Counted from the stretch's first letter, positions 1 to 7,606 are shown. The stretch is 39,318 nt of DNA from JBDUDR01 sp040002845 (GCA_040002845.1 JBDUDR010000011.1:1-39318), one strand, 5' to 3'. The notes: a model not told the origin generated them from the letters alone. Numbers and translations: made by a program.

Positions 1-1
1 C

Positions 2-1246
2 CGGTTCGCCCGCAAGAACTACTTCTACCCCGACATGCCGAAGAACTTCCAGACCTCGCAGTACGACGAGCCGATCGCTTACGACGGCTGGACCGATGTG
101 CTGTCCGGCGGTGACCTCGTTCGCATCCGCATCGAGCGCGCACACATGGAGGAGGACACCGGCAAGTCCTTGCACGTGGGAGGGGCCACCGGGCGCATCC
201 ACGGCGCAGACCACTCGCTGGTCGACTACAACCGTGCCGGCATCCCGTTGATCGAGATCGTCACCAAACCGATAGCGGGAACGGGCGCCAACGCGCCTGA
301 CGTCGCCAGGGCATACGTCGCTCATCTGCGTGAACTGCTGCGCGCGCTGGACATCTCTGACGTCCGGATGGAGCAGGGATCGCTGCGCTGCGACGTCAAC
401 CTGTCACTGCGACCTTCGCCGGACGACGCCTACGGCACCCGTACAGAGACCAAGAACGTCAACTCGCTGCGCTCTGTCGAGCGGGCCGTCCGGTTCGAGA
501 TTCAGCGACAAGCTGCCGTGTTGCTGGAGGGTGGCAGGGTCATCCAGGAGACACGGCACTGGCACGAGGACACCGGGAGCACGACCTCTGGGCGCAGCAA
601 GGAGGAGGCGGAGGACTACCGCTACTTCCCGGAGCCCGATCTGGTGCCGATCGCGCCATCGGCGGAATGGGTCGAGCAGCTGAGGGCGACACTGCCCGAA
701 CCTCCGGCGGAGAGGCGCGCGAGGCTTCAGCAGGCGTGGCGGTTCTCCGATCTGGAGATGCGCGACGTGGTCGGCGCGGGTGCGGTAGCAGTCGTCGAGG
801 CGACGATCAACGCTGGGGCATCTCCTGCTGCGGCCAAGAAGTGGTGGCTAACCGAGCTGGCCCGACGGGCCAACCAGCAGGCCGTCGAGCTGGTCGATCT
901 GCCCATCACCCCTGCCCAGGTGGCTAAGATCCAGCAGTTGGTCGACTCCGGGCAGATCAACGACAAGCTGGCGCGGGAGGTCTTCGACGGCGTCCTGGCC
1001 GGTGACGGTTCGCCAGAACAGGTCGTCGCCGCCAGGGGCCTTGCCGTGGTTTCGGACGACGATGCGCTGGGCGCCGCGGTCGACCGGGCTATCGGGGCCA
1101 ACCCCGACGTCGCGGACAAAGTCCGCGCCGGGAAGGTCTCCGCCGCCGGAGCACTGATCGGCGCGGTGATGAAGGAGCTCCGCGGTCAGGCGGACGCGGC
1201 CCGGGTGCGCGAACTCGTGCTCGAGCGACTCGCGGAGCAGCCGTAG
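2..1246 (+). CDS. gatB: Aspartyl/glutamyl-tRNA amidotransferase subunit B (5'-truncated by window edge)
   Basis: GatB is the kinase/transamidation subunit of GatCAB, which converts misacylated Glu-tRNA(Gln) (or Asp-tRNA(Asn)) into Gln-tRNA(Gln) in the cytoplasm. The frame is open from base 2 and already reads the conserved RKNYFYPDMPKNFQ block, so the N-terminal part (roughly the first 80-90 residues of a family protein of about 500) lies outside the window; the ATG at 35 is internal. EEDTGKS, the DYNRAGIPLIEIVT block and ETKNVNS are typical of the catalytic cradle domain. The last about 150 residues form the YqeY-like tRNA-binding tail (KKWWLTELARRAN, then an Ala-rich helical end). gltX and tRNA-Gln in the same window fit an organism that makes Gln-tRNA indirectly. 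Confidence 0.96.
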   Translation, partial: RFARKNYFYPDMPKNFQTSQYDEPIAYDGWTDVLSGGDLVRIRIERAHMEEDTGKSLHVGGATGRIHGADHSLVDYNRAGIPLIEIVTKPIAGTGANAPDVARAYVAHLRELLRALDISDVRMEQGSLRCDVNLSLRPSPDDAYGTRTETKNVNSLRSVERAVRFEIQRQAAVLLEGGRVIQETRHWHEDTGSTTSGRSKEEAEDYRYFPEPDLVPIAPSAEWVEQLRATLPEPPAERRARLQQAWRFSDLEMRDVVGAGAVAVVEATINAGASPAAAKKWWLTELARRANQQAVELVDLPITPAQVAKIQQLVDSGQINDKLAREVFDGVLAGDGSPEQVVAARGLAVVSDDDALGAAVDRAIGANPDVADKVRAGKVSAAGALIGAVMKELRGQADAARVRELVLERLAEQP

Positions 1247-1285
1247 CGTCGTGTCTGGTCGTTCGGAGGTGAACCGGGAGGCATC

Positions 1286-2194
1286 GTGACAAAGGTGTGG
1301 CTGCCGTTCGACCCGGAGCTCATCGGCGGTGTCCCTGACGGCATGGAGGTCGAGCTCTTCGACGCCAGGGGTGAGCTGCCTGACTCGGCGGGCGAGGTCG
1401 AGTTCTACGTCCCCGACTACCGGTTCGATCCCAGGGTGGTCGAGGTGATACCGGCGTTGACAGGTCTGCGCGTTGTGCAGACCCTGACCGCGGGAGTGGA
1501 CCATGTGCGTCCGCATGTGCCCGACGGCGTCGTCCTGTGCAACGCGCGCGGCGTACACGATGCGTCCACAGCTGAGCTGGCCGTCGCCTTGACATTGGCG
1601 GCGCTCCGGCGGATCCCCGATTTCGTGCGTGACGCCGAACAGGGTCGGTGGGCCTTCGACGTCCATGAGTCCCTTGCGGACAAGATCGTCCTGATCGTGG
1701 GATATGGCAGCATCGGGGCCGCCGTCGAACGACGGCTGACCGGGTTCGAATGCGAAGTACTGCGCATCGCACGGTCGGCGAGGGACGGTGTGGCGGCCCT
1801 CGATGCTTTGCCCGATCTGCTGCCGCGGGTCGACGTGGTCATCCTGACCGTTCCGATGACGCCGGGAACCACCGCGATGGTCGACGCGGGATTCTTGGCC
1901 CTGATGCACGACGACGCGCTGTTGGTCAACGTGGCTCGCGGTCCCGTGGTCGACACCGAAGCGCTCGTCGCCGAGGTCTCATCGGGCCGGCTGCAGGCGG
2001 CGCTCGACGTGACCGAGCCCGAACCACTGCCAGCGGATCACCCGTTGTGGAGGAACCCGCGAGTGCTGATCTCTCCGCACGTCGGCGGCGCGTCCAGTGC
2101 GTTCTGGCCGCGGGCCCATCGTCTCGTACGCGACCAGTTACGGCGGTACGCCGCCGGTGAACCGCTCCTCAACCAGATCCGTGCGGAGTACTAG
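1286..2194 (+). CDS. D-isomer-specific 2-hydroxyacid dehydrogenase
   Basis: A soluble NAD(P)-dependent oxidoreductase of the D-2-hydroxyacid dehydrogenase family, which interconverts 2-keto acids and D-2-hydroxy acids; the substrate cannot be read from sequence. The Rossmann motif is GYGSIG near residue 139. The catalytic Arg (NVARGPVVD), Glu (DVTEPEPLP) and His (ISPHVGG) are all in place, so the enzyme should be active. At 302 residues it is a little shorter than the usual 310-330. The start is a GTG at 1286, preceded by GGAGGT at 1265-1270 and GGGAG at 1276-1280. It follows gatB by 39 bases on the same strand and may be co-transcribed. It has no ACT or ASB domain and so is not a second serA. 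Confidence 0.9.
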   Translation: MTKVWLPFDPELIGGVPDGMEVELFDARGELPDSAGEVEFYVPDYRFDPRVVEVIPALTGLRVVQTLTAGVDHVRPHVPDGVVLCNARGVHDASTAELAVALTLAALRRIPDFVRDAEQGRWAFDVHESLADKIVLIVGYGSIGAAVERRLTGFECEVLRIARSARDGVAALDALPDLLPRVDVVILTVPMTPGTTAMVDAGFLALMHDDALLVNVARGPVVDTEALVAEVSSGRLQAALDVTEPEPLPADHPLWRNPRVLISPHVGGASSAFWPRAHRLVRDQLRRYAAGEPLLNQIRAEY

Positions 2195-2214
2195 CGGTAA
2201 GCCTGCGACCTGAA

Positions 2215-2269
2215 TTGACAATGGTTGAGTCCTGAGCCTTAATTGGAGAAATTCAAGCCTGCAGGCTTG
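2215..2269 (+). promoter_or_regulatory. Candidate promoter with a 16-bp palindromic operator, upstream of the satD-like gene
   Basis: A TTGACA box lies at 2215-2220, followed after 18 bases by TTAATT at 2239-2244. Ten bases further on is the perfect palindrome CAAGCCTGCAGGCTTG (2254-2269), around the expected start of transcription. That is a classic place for a repressor site. The downstream gene encodes a C-terminal HTH, so autoregulation is a reasonable inference. The match to a sigma-A type promoter and the palindrome are seen directly; the regulator is not known. Confidence 0.5.
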
Positions 2270-2307
2270 TCCCGGCTGGTCGATTCTCTCGAAATGGGGG
2301 TGCCGCG

Positions 2308-2913
2308 GTGTTCGTGCTCACCGTCGACCAACACCGCAGTCGCTCGCACCCCGACGGCGTTCCCGCCGCCCTCGAGACACTCAACAAGCGAGGCACCGAC
2401 GACGGCCTGTCCCGCGAGTTCGAGCGAACGGCCGGTGACGAGATCCAGGGTGTCATGTCCAGCCCACAGGCCGTGGTGGATGTCGTCCTCACGCTGGTGC
2501 GCTCAGGCACCTGGAACATCGGCATCGGCATCGGCGCCGCGAGCGAGCCGTTGCCCCGCAGCACTCGTGCCGGGCACGGCGAGGTATTCGTGCGAGCCCG
2601 GGCCGGTGTCGAGCGGGCGAAGAACGCACCTCAGCGGCTGTGGGTAGTTGGCGCCGAAGACCCGCGCGCCGAACGTGCTGGTAGTGCGCTGATGTTGCTG
2701 GCGGCAGTGGTGCGAAGGCGCAGCACCTTGGGTTGGGAGGCGGTGGACATGCTCCGGTCCGGCTGCTCGCAGGCCGAGGCGGCCGAGCGCCTCGGCGTGT
2801 CCCCTGCCGCCATCAGCTACCGGTTGCAGGCGGCTGGCTGGGCGGAGGAGGAGCGGGGACGCGACCTCGCGGCCGCACTGCTGGCGGAAGCGGATACGGG
2901 AGGCGCCTCGTGA
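2308..2913 (+). CDS. SatD-like protein with C-terminal helix-turn-helix
   Basis: A 201-residue protein resembling the actinobacterial SatD family, whose biochemical role is not firmly known. The N-terminal about 125 residues carry a conserved core (FVLTVDQ at the start, FERTAGDEIQG, and a Gly/Ile-rich strand). A Gly/Ala/Ser-rich stretch is followed by a clear helix-turn-helix near residues 150-173 (CSQAEAAERLGVSPAAISY), typical of a DNA-binding regulator. The GTG start at 2308 was chosen because the conserved strand begins immediately there. It overlaps the next membrane gene by four bases (GTGA at 2910-2913), so the two are probably translationally coupled. A 16-bp palindrome upstream may be its own operator. 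Family assignment is by recognition only. Confidence 0.65.
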   Translation: MFVLTVDQHRSRSHPDGVPAALETLNKRGTDDGLSREFERTAGDEIQGVMSSPQAVVDVVLTLVRSGTWNIGIGIGAASEPLPRSTRAGHGEVFVRARAGVERAKNAPQRLWVVGAEDPRAERAGSALMLLAAVVRRRSTLGWEAVDMLRSGCSQAEAAERLGVSPAAISYRLQAAGWAEEERGRDLAAALLAEADTGGAS

Positions 2914-3467
2914 TCGTCTTGCTGTTGCTCCTGCTGGGTGTCGCCGTGGGCATGCTCGCCTGGCTGTTCGCGGCCCACCAGAGAGTGGAGATGACCACCG
3001 CCGGAGCCTCGCTGGGCTGCCTGCTCGGCGCTGGGTTGTGGCAGTTGTTCGTGCACCGAGAGGTCCACCATCACGCCCTCCTGGTCTCGTTGCCGCTGGC
3101 CGCTGCGCTGCTCGCCATGGTGGGAGGGGGACCGGCCACGGCGGTCGTGCTGCGCTGGGTGGACCGCGAGCAGGCCGCATCGGCGGGCGAACCTCAGCCG
3201 CAGACCCTCGAGGAGGCGGCCGCGCATCTGCGCGGCGGTGCCTGGATCGGCGCCTTCGAGCGCCTGGCCGTGGCCGCATCACTGCTGCTGGGGTGGCCGG
3301 AGGGGATTGCGGTGGCCCTGGCGATCAAGGCACTCGGCAGGTACCCGGAGCTGAAGTCGCCCGGCGGGGCCGCCGCGGAACGCTTCATCATCGGCACGTT
3401 CACGTCGGTTCTGTGGGCCGCCGGCTGCGCGGGTGTGGCGGTGCTGACCGTCAACTCCCGCGGATAA
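2910..3467 (+). CDS. Small integral membrane protein coupled to the satD-like gene
   Basis: I do not recognise a function for this 185-residue protein. It begins with a hydrophobic helix (about 2-22), has two more membrane segments at about 33-48 and 56-74, a charged Pro/Gln/Glu-rich linker near 95-110, an amphipathic stretch about 115-145, and a last membrane helix at about 158-181. The GTG start lies inside the stop of the preceding gene (GTGA overlap) behind a good ribosome site (CGGGAGG, 2897-2903). Pairing of a SatD-like regulator with a membrane protein suggests a two-gene unit with a joint role. It ends 83 bases before a convergent padR gene. Confidence 0.75.
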   Translation: MIVLLLLLLGVAVGMLAWLFAAHQRVEMTTAGASLGCLLGAGLWQLFVHREVHHHALLVSLPLAAALLAMVGGGPATAVVLRWVDREQAASAGEPQPQTLEEAAAHLRGGAWIGAFERLAVAASLLLGWPEGIAVALAIKALGRYPELKSPGGAAAERFIIGTFTSVLWAAGCAGVAVLTVNSRG

Positions 3468-3484
3468 CCGCCCCCGACCGCTTC

Positions 3485-3526
3485 GCGATCCGACACTTAT
3501 TCCGCGCGATCCGACACTTATTTCGC
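3485..3526. repeat. Tandem 21-bp direct repeat between convergent genes
   Basis: Two adjacent copies of a 21-base unit (3485-3505 and 3506-3526), sharing gcgatccgacacttatt and differing at one position only, lie between the stop codons of the membrane protein gene and padR. The AT-rich core stands out from the GC-rich surroundings. I do not recognise it as part of a known insertion sequence. Confidence 0.8.
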
Positions 3527-3527
3527 G

Positions 3528-3542
3528 CCGAACACGGTTCGG
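3528..3542. terminator. Possible bidirectional terminator hairpin
   Basis: CCGAAC-ACG-GTTCGG forms a perfect 6-bp stem with a 3-base loop between two convergent genes. No run of T follows on either strand, so termination is inferred from position only. Confidence 0.35.
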
Positions 3543-3550
3543 AGACCCAC

Positions 3551-4093
3551 TCATGCGTCTTCGAGCCGTCGACGCAGTTCGCTGACCATCGCTCGTTCGG
3601 AGGCGTAGTAGTCCAGCCCCCAGTCGGCGACCATGGCCGGGAACCGGACTGCTGGCTCATCGCCGAGGGAGTCGCGCACGGCCTGCAGTTCGATCCGTCG
3701 TCGGGCCAGGGCCCGGAGATATTCGTCGAGCATGGCTCGTCGTACGCCGGGATCGATGAGGTGTCCCATGAGCAGGCGCAGCGCGATCGGATGCTTCAGG
3801 GTCGGAAACTCAGCTGGCGGCCGCGCCAGCCACTGGCGCAGTGCTGTCGAGCCGGCATCGGTGAGGTGGTAGCGCCGGATTGTCCGGCGCCCACGGGCTT
3901 GGGTGCTCACCGTCACGAGGGCCAGTTCCTCGAGCCGGGTCAGCTCCGAGTAGACCTGACTCATGGCCGGCGACACCCAGTAGAAGCGAAGTGTCTTGTC
4001 GGCGCGCTGCTTCAGCTCGTAGCCTGTCAGCCCGTCACCGAAGGCGAGCAGCCCGAGCAATGCGTACGAGGTGGTTGCCAGCTCTTGACTCAT
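3551..4093 (-). CDS. PadR family transcriptional regulator
   Basis: A 180-residue winged-helix repressor of the PadR/Vir family. The N-terminus (TSYALLGLLAFGDGLTGYEL) and the following recognition region (SQVYSELTRLEELALV) and wing (RRYHLTDAGSTALRQWL) are typical. The C-terminal half is a helical dimerisation domain ending in a coiled coil, as in the longer PadR subfamily. The ATG at 4093 was chosen because the family N-terminus starts there. It is divergent from a glyoxalase-like gene, with a palindromic sequence between them that could be its operator. The usual logic of the family is repression of itself and of the divergent operon until a small ligand binds; the ligand is unknown here. 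Confidence 0.88.
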   Translation of the reverse strand: MSQELATTSYALLGLLAFGDGLTGYELKQRADKTLRFYWVSPAMSQVYSELTRLEELALVTVSTQARGRRTIRRYHLTDAGSTALRQWLARPPAEFPTLKHPIALRLLMGHLIDPGVRRAMLDEYLRALARRRIELQAVRDSLGDEPAVRFPAMVADWGLDYYASERAMVSELRRRLEDA

Positions 4094-4109
4094 CGGCACA
4101 AGCGTACTA

Positions 4110-4129
4110 TTCCTGTTAGGAACATTTCC
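4110..4129. promoter_or_regulatory. Candidate PadR operator in the divergent intergenic region
   Basis: TTCCT-GTT-AGGAA (4110-4122) is a perfect inverted repeat. Its right arm is reused in a second one, GGAA-CAT-TTCC (4119-4129). It lies between padR (minus) and the glyoxalase-like gene (plus), where a shared repressor site would be expected. Known PadR sites usually contain ATGT/ACAT halves; only ACAT occurs here, so the assignment is tentative. Confidence 0.4.
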
Positions 4130-4153
4130 GAGCTGATGCTCATGGAGGAAGCC

Positions 4154-4531
4154 GTGATCGACGCAGTCGCGTTCGTATCCATCAGCGTCGCGGACCAGGA
4201 CCGCGCGAAGAAGTTCTACACCGAGCAACTGGGGTTCGAGCTGACGCTCGACGTCTCGATGGGGGATCCGGCCGGCCCCCGCTGGATCGAGGTACGGCCG
4301 CCGGGCGCACGTACCCGAATCGTCCTGTACCACGACCCCGAGGGCGCAGGGTCGTTCGGCCCGTGCGTGTTCGACACCGATGACATCACTGCCACCGCGG
4401 CGGACCTCAAGGCCAAGGGCGTCGAGATTCTCGAGGAGCCGCGGGTCGCCGAATGGGGATCGTGGTGGGCTCGTTTCCGCGACAGCGAGGGCAACGAGTT
4501 CGGGCTCGGACAACAGGATGGTGCGCAATGA
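4154..4531 (+). CDS. VOC-superfamily (glyoxalase/bleomycin-resistance-like) protein
   Basis: A 125-residue vicinal-oxygen-chelate fold protein. Its opening strand and helix (FVSISVADQDRAKKFYTEQL) and its ending (FRDSEGNEFGLGQ) are those of the glyoxalase/dioxygenase fold, with two beta-alpha-beta-beta-beta repeats. Substrate cannot be read from sequence. I chose the GTG at 4154 because GGAGGA at 4144-4149 is a correctly placed ribosome site; ATGs at 4136 and 4142 would place that site inside the gene. The stop overlaps the next start (ATGA, 4528-4531), so it forms an operon with the Asp-box protein and is likely controlled by the divergent PadR. Confidence 0.85.
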   Translation: MIDAVAFVSISVADQDRAKKFYTEQLGFELTLDVSMGDPAGPRWIEVRPPGARTRIVLYHDPEGAGSFGPCVFDTDDITATAADLKAKGVEILEEPRVAEWGSWWARFRDSEGNEFGLGQQDGAQ

Positions 4532-5619
4532 CGGATCTCCTGTTGATGATCGGCACCCGCAAGGGTCTATGGATCGGGCGATCCGATGAGCGGCGAAGCA
4601 CCTGGTCGCTGGACGGACCGCACTTCTTGATGAATGCGGTCTACTCATGCGCGATCGACACTCGCGGCGGGTCGCCGCGGCTGCTTGCAGGCGCGATGAG
4701 CTCGCACTACGGGCCGCAGGTCTTTTGGTCCGATGATCTCGGGAAGACGTGGAACGAGACCCCCAACGGTGGGATCAGGTTTCCTGAGGACACCGGTTCC
4801 GCGCTCGAACAGATCTGGCAGTTGACGCCCGGACCGGTCGACGAACCCGATGTCGTCTACGCCGGCACCCAGCCATCCGCCCTGTTCCGATCCGATGACC
4901 ATGGAGAGTCGTTCTCCATGGTCAGATCGCTCTGGGACCATCCGCACCGCACGGAGTGGGGCGCGGGATTTGGGGGGCAAGCCATCCACACGGTCATTCC
5001 GCACCCCGACGAGCACGAGAAGATAACTGTCGCCATGTCGACCGGAGGCGTCTACCAGACCGACGACGGCGGAGCCTCGTGGAATCCAGCCAACAAGGGG
5101 GTCAAGGCCTATTTCATGCCTGACCCGTGGCCGGAGTTCGGCCAGTGCGTGCACAAGGTCGCGGGGCACCCGACCACCCCCGATCGGATGTTCCTGCAGA
5201 ACCACCACGGTGTCTACCGCAGCGACGATGGCGGCGCGTCATGGCAGTCGATCGCCGACGGTCTCCCCAGTGATTTCGGGTTCCCGGTCGTCGTGGATCC
5301 GAACGAGCCCGACACCGTCTACCTGTTCCCGCTGGTCGCCGACGGCGAGCGCATCCCCCCGGACGGCAAGTGCCGAGTGTGGCGTTCACGTGACGCAGGC
5401 GAGACGTGGCAGGCCCTTGGTGAGGGGTTGCCGGCCGGCGGCTTCTATGCCGCGGTGATGCGCGACGCTCTCTGCGCAGACGGCGGCGATCCCGCCGGCA
5501 TCTACTTCGGTGCCCGGGATGGCAGCGTCTTCGCGAGCGCCGACCAGGGTGACCATTGGCAGCAGGTCGCCGTGCACCTGCCGGACGTGACGTGCGTGCG
5601 GGCTGCGTTCATCGGGTAA
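4528..5619 (+). CDS. Asp-box (BNR/sialidase-like) beta-propeller protein
   Basis: A 363-residue protein made of repeated Asp-box units: WSDDLGKTW, RSDDHGESF, QTDDGGASW, RSDDGGASW, RSRDAGETW and ASADQGDHW, i.e. six S/T-x-D-x-G-x-T/S-W hairpins spread evenly as in a six-bladed propeller. There is no signal peptide (start MTDLLLMIGTRKGLW), so it is cytoplasmic. Proteins of this type are annotated as exo-alpha-sialidase-like or WD40/YVTN-like, but I see no sialidase catalytic signature and do not propose that activity. It is translationally coupled to the glyoxalase-like gene. Confidence 0.85.
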   Translation: MTDLLLMIGTRKGLWIGRSDERRSTWSLDGPHFLMNAVYSCAIDTRGGSPRLLAGAMSSHYGPQVFWSDDLGKTWNETPNGGIRFPEDTGSALEQIWQLTPGPVDEPDVVYAGTQPSALFRSDDHGESFSMVRSLWDHPHRTEWGAGFGGQAIHTVIPHPDEHEKITVAMSTGGVYQTDDGGASWNPANKGVKAYFMPDPWPEFGQCVHKVAGHPTTPDRMFLQNHHGVYRSDDGGASWQSIADGLPSDFGFPVVVDPNEPDTVYLFPLVADGERIPPDGKCRVWRSRDAGETWQALGEGLPAGGFYAAVMRDALCADGGDPAGIYFGARDGSVFASADQGDHWQQVAVHLPDVTCVRAAFIG

Positions 5620-5681
5620 GGCGCCGCCCGATCTGCCGGTACCGACCACCGGCTGACCGCCGGGTCGTAGAGTGACGCACC

Positions 5682-7373
5682 ATGTCTGAGATGCCTTCTG
5701 GGGTGGATATCAAACCCCGCAGCCGAGCCGTCACCGATGGACTGGAGAGCACCGCGGCACGGGCGATGCTGCGGGCCGTAGGTCTCAGCGACGAGGACTT
5801 CCCGAAACCGCAGATCGGGGTGGCCTCATCGTGGAACGAGATCACACCGTGCAACCTGTCGCTTGCTCGGCTCGCGGAGGCGGTCAAACAAGGTGTGCAT
5901 GCCGGCGGCGGTTACCCACTGGAGTTCGGGACCATCTCGGTTTCGGACGGCATCGCCATGGGTCACGAGGGCATGCATTTCTCGCTCGTGTCGCGCGAGG
6001 TGATCGCCGACTCCGTGGAGACCGTCATGCAGGCCGAGCGGCTGGACGGGGCCGTGTTGCTCGCCGGCTGCGACAAGAGCCTGCCCGGCATGCTCATGGC
6101 TGCGGCCCGGTTGGACCTGGCCAGCATCATGTTGTACGCCGGATCGATCATGCCGGGTCGCATCGGGGACAAGGACGTCACGATCGTGGACGCCTTCGAG
6201 GCGGTCGGTGCCTGCCTGAAGGGCCTGATCACTCGGGAGGAAGTGGACCGCATCGAGCGGGCGATCTGTCCTGGAGAGGGCGCGTGCGGCGGCATGTTCA
6301 CCGCCAACACGATGGCCTCGGTCGCCGAGGCGCTGGGTATGTCGCTCCCAGGCTCGGCGGCTCCACCGGCGGTGGACCGGCGGCGGGACGGCTTCGCCCA
6401 CAAGTCTGGCGAAGCCGTTGTCGAGATGCTCCGGCGCGGGATCACCGCCCGCCAGATCATGACCAGGGAGGCGTTCGAGAACGCGATCGCGGTGGTGATG
6501 GCGCTGGGTGGCTCGACGAACGCCGTGCTCCATCTGCTGGCGATCGCGAACGAGGCGGAGGTCGACTTGGACCTCGACGACTTCAACCGGGTGGGCGACT
6601 CCGTGCCACATCTTGGCAACCTCAAGCCCTTCGGCCAGTTCGTGATGAACGATGTCGACCGCATCGGCGGCATCCCAGTGGTGATGAAGGCGCTGCTGGA
6701 TGCCGGCTTGCTCAACGGTGATTGCCTGACGGTCACTGGCAGGACGATGGCGCAGAACCTGGCCGACATCGCCCCGCCCGATCCGGACGGCAAGATCATC
6801 CGTGAGATGTCGGATCCCATCCACAAGACCGGTGGCCTGACCATCCTGCGAGGGTCACTGGCTCCTCAGGGCGCGGTGGTCAAGAGCGCCGGCTTCGACG
6901 ATGTGGTCTTCGAGGGCATCGCTCGGGTCTTCGACGGTGAGGGTGCGGCGCTCGTGGCGCTCGCTGACGGAACCATTGCCGCCGGTGACGCGGTCGTGAT
7001 CCGGTACGAGGGACCCAAGGGAGGACCTGGGATGCGCGAGATGCTGGCGATCACCGGTGGCATCAAAGGAGCCGGGCTCGGCAAGGACCTGATGCTGCTG
7101 ACCGACGGCAGGTTCTCGGGCGGGACGACTGGTTTGTGTGTCGGACATGTGGCCCCCGAGGCAGCAGATGGCGGTCCGATCGCTCTGGTCCGAGACGGTG
7201 ACCGCATCAGGCTCGACATGGATCGACGGACCCTCGACGTGCTGGTCGACGGGGCAGAGCTCGACGCGCGCAGTCGGCATTGGGAGCCTCGCCGGCAGCC
7301 CTACGAGCGGGGGGTCTTGTCCAAGTATGTCAAGCTTGTCGGATCCGCCGCTCAGGGGGCCGTCTGCGCCTGA
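5682..7373 (+). CDS. ilvD: Dihydroxy-acid dehydratase
   Basis: IlvD dehydrates 2,3-dihydroxyisovalerate and 2,3-dihydroxy-3-methylvalerate to the keto acids of valine and isoleucine. The 563-residue length is normal. Three cluster-ligand cysteines are visible: C57 (NEITPCNLS), C130 (LLAGCDKSLPGM) and C202 (GEGACGGMFTANT), so an Fe-S cluster is expected. The C-terminal active-site block is LTDGRFSGGTTG. The ATG at 5682 is preceded by TAGAGT at 5668-5673, eight bases from the start, with no clear ribosome site, so a leaderless or nearly leaderless transcript is likely. ilvB follows after a 233-base attenuator-like leader, so ilvD is probably regulated separately from ilvBNC. Confidence 0.97.
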   Translation: MSEMPSGVDIKPRSRAVTDGLESTAARAMLRAVGLSDEDFPKPQIGVASSWNEITPCNLSLARLAEAVKQGVHAGGGYPLEFGTISVSDGIAMGHEGMHFSLVSREVIADSVETVMQAERLDGAVLLAGCDKSLPGMLMAAARLDLASIMLYAGSIMPGRIGDKDVTIVDAFEAVGACLKGLITREEVDRIERAICPGEGACGGMFTANTMASVAEALGMSLPGSAAPPAVDRRRDGFAHKSGEAVVEMLRRGITARQIMTREAFENAIAVVMALGGSTNAVLHLLAIANEAEVDLDLDDFNRVGDSVPHLGNLKPFGQFVMNDVDRIGGIPVVMKALLDAGLLNGDCLTVTGRTMAQNLADIAPPDPDGKIIREMSDPIHKTGGLTILRGSLAPQGAVVKSAGFDDVVFEGIARVFDGEGAALVALADGTIAAGDAVVIRYEGPKGGPGMREMLAITGGIKGAGLGKDLMLLTDGRFSGGTTGLCVGHVAPEAADGGPIALVRDGDRIRLDMDRRTLDVLVDGAELDARSRHWEPRRQPYERGVLSKYVKLVGSAAQGAVCA

Positions 7374-7449
7374 GGGCAGCCGTCGGAATATGGACGGTTT
7401 GTCCGCATGGCGAGACGAGCAGGGGGCAAGGCTTGACGATCCGCAGCCG

Positions 7450-7497
7450 GTGGGCGACGGTTGGCCGGTGCGCTCGATTCTCCTCGTACGTCACTGA
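7450..7497 (+). CDS. Leader peptide of the ilvBNC attenuator
   Basis: A 15-codon frame ending in VRSILLVRH then TGA. The consecutive codons ATT CTC CTC GTA (Ile-Leu-Leu-Val, 7477-7488) are exactly the three amino acids made by this pathway. This matches the known pattern of translational attenuation of ilvB operons in Corynebacterium and Streptomyces. The start is uncertain: GTG at 7450 (used here), GTG at 7468, or ATG at 7390 are all in frame. TTGACG (7433-7438) followed after 17 bases by GACGGT would place transcription start at the GTG at 7468 and give a leaderless 9-residue peptide. However, the 10-bp hairpin starting at 7458 would then not be transcribed. Confidence 0.65.
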   Translation: MGDGWPVRSILLVRH

Positions 7498-7519
7498 CGC
7501 GTCGGACAGCGGCCAACCG
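7458..7519 (+). promoter_or_regulatory. ilvB attenuator pause/antiterminator arm
   Basis: CGGTTGGCCG (7458-7467) pairs perfectly with CGGCCAACCG (7510-7519), with the Ile-Leu-Leu-Val codons in the loop. A ribosome stalled on those codons would open this stem. The freed CGGCC could then pair with GGCCG at 7557-7561 inside the terminator. A second alternative is GACGCGT (7496-7502) with ACGCGTC (7533-7539). Pairings are seen in sequence; the switching order is inferred. Confidence 0.55.
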
Positions 7520-7539
7520 GCCCACCCGCCCAACGCGTC

Positions 7540-7572
7540 CCCCTCGATTGCCTTCCGGCCGAGGGGTTTTTT
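7540..7572 (+). terminator. Rho-independent terminator of the ilvB attenuator
   Basis: The stem CCCCTCG (7540-7546) / CGAGGGG (7560-7566) is extended by an inner GCC-TTCC-GGC and followed at once by six T (7567-7572). It ends 34 bases before the ilvB start, the standard position for an attenuator terminator. Confidence 0.85.
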
Positions 7573-7606
7573 GTTGCCACTGACCGCGAGAACAGGGAAG
7601 GCCGAG

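Noticed and set aside
848..1909. Long open frame on the minus strand across gatB and the hydroxyacid dehydrogenase
   Set aside because: It runs antisense to two clear genes, has low-complexity His/Arg/Asp-rich translation and no recognisable domain; such frames are common in GC-rich DNA.
1286..2194. Second serA or a formate/glyoxylate reductase assignment for the hydroxyacid dehydrogenase
   Set aside because: It lacks ASB and ACT domains and its substrate-binding region does not allow a specific call.
3038..4153. In-frame extension upstream of the VOC protein
   Set aside because: It reads through the convergent membrane and padR genes; the ribosome site at 4144 and the family N-terminus show the real start at 4154.
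7407..7436. Nine-codon frame MARRAGGKA in the ilvD-ilvB gap
   Set aside because: Lacks branched-chain codons and a ribosome site; the ILLV frame is the better leader.
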